Positions 34,801 through 39,855 of a stretch of 39,855 bases of DNA are shown in pieces (the stretch's first letter is position 1; the number at the start of each line of letters is the position of its first letter). Under the pieces are notes generated by a model. The model was given only the letters and a program-made list of their open reading frames with translations, ran no database searches and had not been told where the DNA came from. This DNA is from Lachnospiraceae bacterium (lineage in GTDB: Bacteria; Bacillota; Clostridia; Lachnospirales; Lachnospiraceae), in assembly GCA_017621075.1 (NCBI GenBank), contig JAGATV010000028.1:1-39855 (forward strand), read 5' to 3'. Position numbers and translations under genes: made by a program.

Positions 34801-35943
34801 GCTATCCTGGACATGAACCTGGACAGATCCTATACCATAAGGGAACTTGCTTTTCTTCAGGGAATTGACCTTGACGGCATGAAGAACTATATGCAGGACA
34901 AGCCCCTTGCACTCCAAAAGGAAGTATGTGAAACGGTTCTGAAACGGGAATGCACTACTGAGGAAGTCCGGGAGATCTACCGTATCATCAGCTTTGATGA
35001 GGCGATGAAGCGCTACCGTCAGGAAGCCATGAACCAGATGATCTTCGGGAAATTGACTGAGGACGGGAATCTTTTGGGGACCGTGGGAGAGATGGCTATC
35101 GCCTTTACCGGTGCGGACTTTCTGCAGGATTTAAGGGACCTGGGCTGTGACATCATTTACTGGGAGAACAGTTGGGAGCATCTTGGTGAGACTGTGCTGG
35201 ATGGCGTGGGAGTGGCCCCTGTGGTGGGCATCATCGGCAAATCTGATGAGATGGTGGCCTTTGTGAAGTATGCCGACAAGATCCTGGGAGTGGTGCACTT
35301 AAAAAGGCTGGGAGATCTGATAGAGGCAGCGGGAGCGTTGTGCCTGTACAAAGGGTATCGTTTTCTGGACACTGCCAGAAGCGGCATCCAGTCCTTCGGT
35401 GCGGGGCTGTATGGAAGGATCCTGCGAACCTGTGACAGCATTCCGGACTACCGGCACTGTTACAGCAACCCTGTCATCACCACTTTTGAAAAGCATTCCA
35501 CGGACATCAGGCACCTTGCGGATACGGACCCCGGAAGCATAGAGCGGATGGTGAAAGAAGTGACCGCCGAGATGACCGAGAAGGGCATCCGAAGTGCCGA
35601 CGAAGTAGAATCCCTGGCGGAAGCAGCCATTGAGAAGGCGAAGAAGGGAATTGGAGAGAGTGGTAGAAAGACTTTATTACAGAGTACACCAGAAGAGATT
35701 GCTAATATGACGAGAAAAGAATTACAAGATAGTCTTCCTGAAGGATGGGATTTTCAAAATCATAACGGCAGAATTCATATCAAGGATGAGAACGGTAACT
35801 ATAGAGTTCGTATAGACCCGCCAGATAAAAAAACAAATTATACCCATATACATATTATGGATGAAAATAAGAATCCTTTAGATATTAATGGAAATATTGT
35901 ATCACCTAAAGACCCATCAGGTCATATACCTTATAATGATTAG
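31804..35943 (+). CDS. Secreted multidomain adhesin with polymorphic-toxin C-terminus
   Basis: A 1379-residue protein. Domains in order: signal peptide (about 1-28); two CBM2-like domains (about 50-155 and 160-256; NxWxLAFD and WNxxI blocks); a Ser-Gly-Asp-Val linker with four repeats (about 293-312); thrombospondin-3-type Ca-binding repeats DxDxDG (about 313-432); a C-type-lectin-like domain (about 580-720; TWEEAQEKCGSMGGHLA); another DxDxDG pair (about 886-946); a helical segment with a hydrophobic VAPVVGIIG stretch (about 1125-1170); and a ~95-residue tip (RVRIDPPDK, HIHIMDE, LDINGN, GHIPY) of the type found at the ends of polymorphic toxins. The tip is AT-rich, the rest GC-rich. No LPxTG anchor is seen. 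The ATG at 31804 follows AGAGGGGAG. Targets are probably glycans plus a competing cell; toxin activity is inferred. Confidence 0.85.
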   Translation: MKRKNRYRQTAVLLLLSMLLTPFAELKAQAEPAQKTGNSSTEDAVSLSLPEPDFMAEAAITGRWDTHYNAIITVTNTGDTVIDNWHLAFDTEDVIESLWNGVVCGHEGTAYTIGNTEWNQDIAPGETITFGYTAVCKEEPALPENITMPIGIYRLKETAYTAVYSADPAVETAMGNAVYNAAVTIHNNTEAPIEDWILAIDYDGDIDALWNAEILGRENGYYILKNASYNQNIPAGGEVSFGFNATAGTVRDVSQGESLQTVDLQKLGNIVLFHTGLYDSRQDMPLRDAPEGSVSGSDVSGSDVSGGDVSGGDPDTDTDGDGLPDGYELYTLYPVIVRLGLDETRGINPEDDYDADGLTNLEEYEYDTNPGSADTDGDGLSDGEELNNFHTDPLLADTDEDSLGDGPETVLGLDPLNTDSDGDGIPDGEETFTQELSYQSPEGVDALARAGTLPALTITGKGDLSRKIRILDISCNPKYADTGFLVGTPYDFAHEEEPEFENAELTFCIAPDLLEQTPIEDLAIAWYDEEKEQIELQETTFDAAEGTVSARVAHFSVYMVINRQKYLDNLMNAYQNQAMRKTSFNGSTYMVMDEYRTWEEAQEKCGSMGGHLACVDSEEELEFINNLIQEKGTREHYWMETSDNMGKAVWTENTVMSYTEWEEYTAGWSETPYLFDYYSEEEYRHAWQSNLVFSYKVETNLPLFVFRHDSGMRDGNIPVTYYEVFAFDRDKDHTGFSQTVVTARNFRMERYEPYWTVTSQPDGTLTGTVQSVLYDIQESNATGMCYRIYGPQGYIEHRSAQEANGCITAYTKFINNIPTFESYEAVLDYFMKDDDWGQLNPYAISCNGIKAYTGYLYEQELDARQMCTVLLSNGRQVVLEKDPHIGDMTVDTDGDGIPDLLELVEETEITIPETGQTVKAWTTRSDPGRADTDGDGFSDADDRAPVRFDTAIAAVTGNVVTLNTGAVWCVAGIDIDEFYAQYYTRYLNPGSLEIIESYKAILDMNLDRSYTIRELAFLQGIDLDGMKNYMQDKPLALQKEVCETVLKRECTTEEVREIYRIISFDEAMKRYRQEAMNQMIFGKLTEDGNLLGTVGEMAIAFTGADFLQDLRDLGCDIIYWENSWEHLGETVLDGVGVAPVVGIIGKSDEMVAFVKYADKILGVVHLKRLGDLIEAAGALCLYKGYRFLDTARSGIQSFGAGLYGRILRTCDSIPDYRHCYSNPVITTFEKHSTDIRHLADTDPGSIERMVKEVTAEMTEKGIRSADEVESLAEAAIEKAKKGIGESGRKTLLQSTPEEIANMTRKELQDSLPEGWDFQNHNGRIHIKDENGNYRVRIDPPDKKTNYTHIHIMDENKNPLDINGNIVSPKDPSGHIPYND

Positions 35944-35954
35944 AAAGGAATTTG

Positions 35955-36347
35955 ATGAATAGGATGAATAACGAAATACAGAAATTAATTGATGGAACAG
36001 ATTATTGGGATGCTGAGATATTGGATTTGAAGGCATCTTATTTTGGAGATGAAGTAGAAATGCTTATTGATAATGATGAGGAAACTTGTTGGAAAATATG
36101 TTTTTCATCTTGCTACAAGGTATTATATGAAACAGATGCTAATAGAAGAAACATTACTAAAGTAAGGGATATGGGAAAATCGCAACTTGGCTATTTTGGA
36201 CAAGATATTTCTGTTTATGAAAGTGAAAATACTAATTTTTATAAAGTGGATTTAGATTTGTCCATTATGGAAATGCATATCGAATGCAAGGATATTTTCA
36301 TTGAAAAAATTTCAAAAAGTAACTTGGAATTATTTTGGACTCATTAA
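35955..36347 (+). CDS. Probable immunity protein for the upstream toxin tip
   Basis: A 130-residue acidic cytosolic protein without signal peptide, 11 bp after the toxin stop, with AAAGGA six bases before the ATG. The alternating short strands (AEILDLKASYFGDEVEMLIDN, WKICFSSCYKVLYE, YKVDLDLSIMEMHIECKDI) suggest a mostly beta fold as in many immunity proteins of polymorphic toxin systems. It shares the low GC of the toxin tip, so the two probably move together. It should bind and neutralise the tip in the producing cell. The exact immunity family is not certain. Confidence 0.7.
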   Translation: MNRMNNEIQKLIDGTDYWDAEILDLKASYFGDEVEMLIDNDEETCWKICFSSCYKVLYETDANRRNITKVRDMGKSQLGYFGQDISVYESENTNFYKVDLDLSIMEMHIECKDIFIEKISKSNLELFWTH

Positions 36348-36397
36348 ATTTATTAGGGTTATACTTTCGGACTCCCAACAACCTACAACTCCTGCAT

Positions 36398-36462
36398 GTC
36401 TATTAATTAATCATCATGGCTGTTGCGAAGCAATTAAGAATCCATGATGTTAATTAATAGAC
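36398..36462. repeat. Long imperfect inverted repeat (hairpin/cruciform)
   Basis: The arm 36398-36419 (GTCTATTAATTAA...ATCATGG) pairs with 36442-36462 over 21 bp with a single bulged base. The loop contains a second small stem TTGC-GAA-GCAA. It lies in the noncoding gap between the immunity gene and the Rep gene, so it may be the element's replication origin or recombination end. There is no T run for a terminator. The rest of 36348-36542 shows no gene. Confidence 0.7.
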
Positions 36463-36542
36463 ACTAGCGAAATTTTGCCGAGTTGGGTATACGAAAGGAC
36501 ATTGCAAAATCAAAATAGAATATTTAGTTCCAATACGCTGAT

Positions 36543-36593
36543 ATAAACGCACTCTTAGCAACAAGAAAAAATGTTGCGAAAGGGTGCGTTTAT
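36543..36593 (+). promoter_or_regulatory. Hairpin covering the ribosome site of the Rep gene
   Basis: ATAAACGCAC (36543-36552) pairs with GTGCGTTTAT, with further paired blocks CTT/AAG and GCAACA/TGTTGC, a 20-bp stem with a small internal loop. The ribosome site GAAAGGG is in the 3' arm, and the preferred start at 36595 follows it. Either translational control or part of a rolling-circle origin. Confidence 0.55.
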
Positions 36594-36594
36594 T

Positions 36595-37518
36595 ATGCGT
36601 GTTAGGAAAGTAGATTCAGATGCCATCAAACTATATGAATCAAGCCAAGTAAAATTCAAAACGACTGGAACTATACGAGAAGTTCAGTTCTCGGCAGGAG
36701 TTAATAAAAGCTGTTCGATTCAGAATATTTCGAAAGATACCTATCTGGATAAAACTACGGGTGAAATAAAGAAACGAAAACATAATACAAATCGGTTTCA
36801 GGCACCGAAGTCGGTAAGAAAGAGTATCAATCGGCTCATGGATTTAATTCGGTGTAATGCTACATATCCTGCATATTGTAAGTGGATTACTCTGACATAT
36901 GCAGAGACAATGACTGATGGGAAAAGAGTATATGATGATGGAAAAATGTTCTTGCGTAGGTTACAGAGATTTTTGAATAAACAAGCAGATTTGACTTCTG
37001 GTCAGAAGTCCTTTAAGCGTATTACTATTGCTGAACCACAAGGTGAAAGTCATGATAATTCGTGGCATCTTCATATCCTTCTTATTTTTGAAGATACTGC
37101 ACCATTTATTTCAAATGATGTGATTTCAAATTTATGGGGTTATGGTATTACAGATACCCATAAAGTTTATGATTCAGATGGTCTGGCTTTGTACTTTAAA
37201 GTATATCTGACAGATATTGAATATTCGGATGAGACAGATGAAGAAACAAAGATTTCAAAGGACATTGTTGAAAAGGTGGTGGATGGCAAGAATAAGAAGT
37301 TTATAAAAGGTGGCAGATTGAAATATTATCCCAGTGGAATGCCATTATTTTCTGCAAGTCGTGGTATGAAAAGACCCGTAGTGGAACATCTTACAAACAA
37401 AGAAGCAGAAGAGAGAACAAAAGATTGTGAATTGGTATATCGGGAGACTTACATTATTGGGAGTGAAAGTAATGGAAACCTTATAGACAAGCGATATTAT
37501 AAAGCCATAAAAGATTAA
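36595..37518 (+). CDS. HUH-type rolling-circle replication initiator-like protein
   Basis: A 307-residue protein. Three motifs of HUH nucleases are in order: WITLTYA (97-103, motif 1), SWHLHILL with the metal-binding H158-L-H160 (motif 2), and YFKVYL with candidate catalytic Y200 or Y204 (motif 3, YxxKY-like). HUH Rep proteins nick one strand at an origin and stay bound to the 5' end. No helicase domain is present, so it would need host helicase. An ATG at 36571 would add eight residues but has a weaker ribosome site, so 36595 is preferred. AT-rich like the whole right block. It might be the replicase of a small integrated element. Confidence 0.65.
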   Translation: MRVRKVDSDAIKLYESSQVKFKTTGTIREVQFSAGVNKSCSIQNISKDTYLDKTTGEIKKRKHNTNRFQAPKSVRKSINRLMDLIRCNATYPAYCKWITLTYAETMTDGKRVYDDGKMFLRRLQRFLNKQADLTSGQKSFKRITIAEPQGESHDNSWHLHILLIFEDTAPFISNDVISNLWGYGITDTHKVYDSDGLALYFKVYLTDIEYSDETDEETKISKDIVEKVVDGKNKKFIKGGRLKYYPSGMPLFSASRGMKRPVVEHLTNKEAEERTKDCELVYRETYIIGSESNGNLIDKRYYKAIKD

Positions 37519-37937
37519 TTTCAGTGAGTATTCGAAAATGAATGATATCAGTAGGAGAGCAAAATTCCCAGATAATTATGGATTGATGAAGTGCGGTTGA
37601 AAGAGAAGTAATAGTGTTTTGATTCATTCTGATTTTTCAAATATCAAATCAACTAATATCTCCAGAAACCTGCTCATCCACCAATACTGAAAAGTTCCAT
37701 AAATCCGCAGATTATTTCTTCTGTCATGGTATTTAAAATTCTGCACATGACTGATTTTTGCGTGTTTTTCTGAAGTATGAAGTGTGGTATCAAGAAACAA
37801 GATGAAAAAGTGCATAAATTTAAACAAATCTTTTCAACATTTCCTGCCGACTTTAAGGAACTCTGGAAACTACAGACTGTTTTCAGAATGACGCATATAG
37901 GCATAAGTTTTCTATCAATAATCGGAGGTCGAAATTT
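37519..37937. other. Noncoding stretch between Rep and resolvase-like genes
   Basis: No convincing gene. A short ORF (37541-37585) ends at ATGAAGTGCGG(T)TGA, and a nearly identical string (ATGAAGTGTGGT) recurs at 37777, followed by about 40 codons of protein-like sequence (KKQDEKVHKFKQIF). This may be a small gene split by a ~200-bp insertion. Confidence in any product is low. Confidence 0.4.
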
Positions 37938-38399
37938 ATGGTATATGGTTTTATTTCATTACTGGATGATGAGACAACAAAGGTGTTTTTCAGAAGTAAG
38001 AAGATTCGTGTTAATAACATTTATAATGCTGGAAGTCTTGGTGCACTTACATCGGTTCTGCAGAGTGGAGATGTAGTTTATACAGTTAGCTGTAATCGTT
38101 TTGCTTCCGTGCGACAGGTGTATACCTTTGCAAGGTTCTGTCATGAAAGGGGTATCATTCTCCATTTTGTAGCTGAACCGTATCTTGATATTGGCAATGG
38201 TAAGCAGTGGAGACCTGCAGTTGCCAAAGTAATTGCCAGCATGGTGGAGAGTGAGCAGAAAGCAAAGGGCATGATGGCACAAGGTTTTAAGATGAATGAT
38301 TCCCAGTGGGAGTATACCTATCGGTGCTTCGAGATGATGAATCTTGATATTCTGGCACATATGTTTTCCTCTGATGGTGTGCTGAAGCGTGGTTCTTGA
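37938..38399 (+). CDS. Serine-recombinase-fold protein without catalytic residues
   Basis: A 153-residue protein that follows the resolvase N-terminal domain along its whole length: strand 1 (MVYGFISLL), the DVVYTVSCNRFASVRQVYTFARFCHERGI core, HFVAEPYLD, and the long helix VIASMVESEQKA. In active enzymes strand 1 reads Y-x-R-V-S; here Arg and Ser are replaced by Ser and Leu, so it should not cut DNA. There is no DNA-binding tail. A strong GGAGG precedes the ATG. Standing between a Rep and a tyrosine recombinase it may be a structural or regulatory partner of the element. Confidence 0.6.
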   Translation: MVYGFISLLDDETTKVFFRSKKIRVNNIYNAGSLGALTSVLQSGDVVYTVSCNRFASVRQVYTFARFCHERGIILHFVAEPYLDIGNGKQWRPAVAKVIASMVESEQKAKGMMAQGFKMNDSQWEYTYRCFEMMNLDILAHMFSSDGVLKRGS

Positions 38400-38531
38400 G
38401 CATCTTGGGGTATCGTCTGTGGGGCATACGGCTTTGTGTGATGCCCTTACGTTCCGTTTTACGGTCTCTGGTGCGTACTACTGCCACCGTGGGGCAAAAA
38501 TCGAAATTCGGGCTTTCTGGGGCTTGGGATT

Positions 38532-38612
38532 ATAGTTCCTATTCGTACTGGTTTAGGAACTATGGCTGTACTGGTGGCTTTTGTAGTATCGTTAGCGAAT
38601 TTTAGGAACTAT
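38532..38612. repeat. Cluster of TTTAGGAACTAT repeats before the integrase gene
   Basis: Two direct copies of TTTAGGAACTAT (38552-38563, 38601-38612; 49 bp apart) and one inverted ATAGTTCCTA (38532-38541). The 38400-38695 gap has no gene, and the copies stand 84-164 bp before the recombinase start. They look like binding sites for the recombinase or the resolvase-like protein. Confidence 0.6.
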
Positions 38613-38695
38613 CTGGGTGTAGTTATTGGAACTTGGCATATTTTGGCTGATCTTTACTGGTTGGTCTGTGATGATATTTGATTGGAGTTGGTGTG

Positions 38696-39271
38696 ATGAA
38701 TAAGAGAACAAGAGCAATCGATGAAGATACTTACAAGCTGATTATAACCACCATGAAGAATGGCTTTGTGCATGAAGGTGTGCAGTATAAGCCCAATGAG
38801 CGGATTGCCACGGTACTGGTGTTGGAATACAATCTGGGCTTGCGTGTTGGGGATATCCTGCAACTTAAGATAGACAGTTTTGTTAAAGATGGCAGTCGGT
38901 ATCGTCTGGATATGTATGAGCAGAAGACTGGCAAGTACAGAAACTTTACTGTACCAGCTGAGGTGTATTCGTATGTAAGAGACTATGCATATGCTCATGG
39001 TATTTCTCCAAGTGCAAGATTATTTCCGATTACAGAAAGAGCAGTATTGAAGCATCTGAAGGCAGTATGCTCTTATCTTGGTCTTAACGGGGTAGGTTCT
39101 CACAGTTTCCGCAAAGGTTTCGCCACCAACGTATATGTGAACAATCATTACAATATCGAACTGGTCAGAACCCTGCTCCAGCATTCCAGTGTGAATGTGA
39201 CTCAGAGATATATCGGTATCGGTTCTAACGAACTGGAAGAAGCCATCCAGAAGAATGTCTGTCTTGGGTAG
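38696..39271 (+). CDS. Short tyrosine recombinase/integrase
   Basis: A 191-residue tyrosine recombinase. The catalytic set is R50 (LGLRVGD), K77 (EQKTGK), H136-x2-R139 (HSFRKGF), H163 (LLQHSS) and Y172 (TQRYIG). It consists almost only of the catalytic domain: the usual core-binding domain of ~80 residues is absent. The ATG at 38696 follows TTGGAG. It probably integrates and excises the AT-rich element using sites such as the repeats upstream. Confidence 0.88.
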   Translation: MNKRTRAIDEDTYKLIITTMKNGFVHEGVQYKPNERIATVLVLEYNLGLRVGDILQLKIDSFVKDGSRYRLDMYEQKTGKYRNFTVPAEVYSYVRDYAYAHGISPSARLFPITERAVLKHLKAVCSYLGLNGVGSHSFRKGFATNVYVNNHYNIELVRTLLQHSSVNVTQRYIGIGSNELEEAIQKNVCLG

Positions 39272-39304
39272 AATGGCTGAAAAAGAGAATATATTATTTT
39301 ATCA

Positions 39305-39349
39305 CTGCATCCTATATGGCACTTTGTCAGTAGGGTGCAGTTTTCTTTT
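39305..39349 (+). terminator. Terminator after the integrase gene
   Basis: CTGCATCCT pairs with AGGGTGCAG (9 bp, one G-T) and is followed by TTTTCTTTT. Confidence 0.7.
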
Positions 39350-39855
39350 GCTCTGTTAGCAAGAAATGTGTGTGTTGATAAGATGGATTATCTGTTTCGT
39401 GAGTGATTGGTAACTGGAGTAACAGCAGTAACTATATGAGTTGGTGTCAGAAAATCTTCAGCTGAAAATAAGGTATGCATAAAACGACCTTGAAATGGTT
39501 CAGCTGGTAAATATGGAACGAGCATAGTCACTGAAAACAAAAGGAATTTGGGGTATGGTTACAATGTCTTTTTCTTTTAAGAGAAAGCAGAATTAACTTG
39601 AATACGACGGTATTCAGAGTTAACATCACACACACCTTCAAAGCGATTCGTAAGTCTTTGGAAGTACCTGCGTTCTGCAGGAAAATATCCATCTCCATGA
39701 AAGTCAGCGATATTCCGTTTGGAATATTTTGCGTCTGACCAGAAGTGGATAGGCTATACCACTCTTGCACACTTGGTTGCTGAAAAGATGCGTAATTCCG
39801 AGAAAGATGCTTAATAGTTGAGATTGCCACTGTTTTGCCAAACATTGAGATTGGA
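39350..39855. other. Right-end stretch without an intact gene
   Basis: No ORF with start and ribosome site. On the plus strand, one frame reads protein-like from 39602 to 39811 (LEYFASDQKWIGYTTLAHL near its end) except for a TGA at 39698, so a decayed gene is possible. An inverted repeat TTAACTTGAATAC/GTATTCAGAGTTAA lies at 39593-39623. Confidence 0.4.

Noticed and set aside
37777-38076. 99-residue plus-strand ORF overlapping the resolvase-like gene
   Set aside because: Its second half is the resolvase-like gene read in the wrong frame, and it has no ribosome site. Only the first ~40 codons look protein-like.
39528-39845. 105-residue minus-strand ORF at the right end
   Set aside because: No ribosome site, low-complexity composition and no recognisable motif; the opposite strand has a more protein-like frame.

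Overview
The window looks like the chromosome of a Gram-positive gut anaerobe of the class Clostridia, probably Lachnospiraceae. Signs are a MecA adaptor, a NiaR repressor, a VTC/DUF4956 cluster, lipoproteins with Ser/Asp- or Thr/Pro-rich linkers, TTGNNN-17-TATAAT promoters, strong AGGAGG ribosome sites and a moderate-GC backbone. This is inference from gene content; there is no rRNA or other phylogenetic marker. Two AT-rich blocks (about 1-1340 and about 35650-39855) stand out from the backbone and look acquired.

Left block (1-3400): a ribbon-helix-helix-like small protein, a frameshifted methyl-DNA-type SRA-like/HNH endonuclease, a Nudix hydrolase, an orphan P-loop ATPase and a 38-codon ORF ending in a sliding-clamp-type motif. 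It resembles a small, partly decayed defence island. 3446-8603 (minus strand): a two-component system followed by a VTC-domain enzyme, a DUF4956 membrane protein and a beta-helix lipoprotein. The same direct-repeat box (TTTAAGG, 11-bp period) lies before the regulator gene and before the VTC gene, so the regulator probably controls both. 8700-19390: arginase-family protein, a MATE transporter with a damaged 5' end, a GH5 cellulase, rRNA/tRNA modification enzymes (RsmF-type, RluA-type), an AI-2E family permease whose start codon sits in a perfect 17-bp inverted repeat, an O-antigen-ligase-type protein and a chemoreceptor.

19393-31592: tRNA-Pro(CGG), an O6-alkylguanine-DNA alkyltransferase that may be leaderless, an RlmI-type methyltransferase, a GH3 beta-glucosidase, a metal-permease/Fur pair behind a Fur-like operator, tRNA-Lys(CTT), TatD, NiaR, MecA, and a five-gene overlapping operon of zinc-ribbon membrane proteins of unknown job.

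31616-39349 is the most interesting part. A promoter and a cyclic-di-GMP-I (GEMM) riboswitch with an intrinsic terminator precede a 1379-residue secreted protein (two CBM2-like domains, calcium-binding thrombospondin-3-type repeats, a C-type-lectin-like domain). Its last ~100 residues are an AT-rich polymorphic-toxin-type tip, followed at once by a probable immunity gene. The same AT-rich tract runs into a compact mobile module: hairpin-rich DNA, an HUH rolling-circle-type Rep, a resolvase-like protein lacking the catalytic Arg and Ser, a cluster of repeats and a very short tyrosine recombinase. The picture is a c-di-GMP-controlled surface or secreted adhesin that carries an exchangeable toxin, next to the element that may have delivered the tip.
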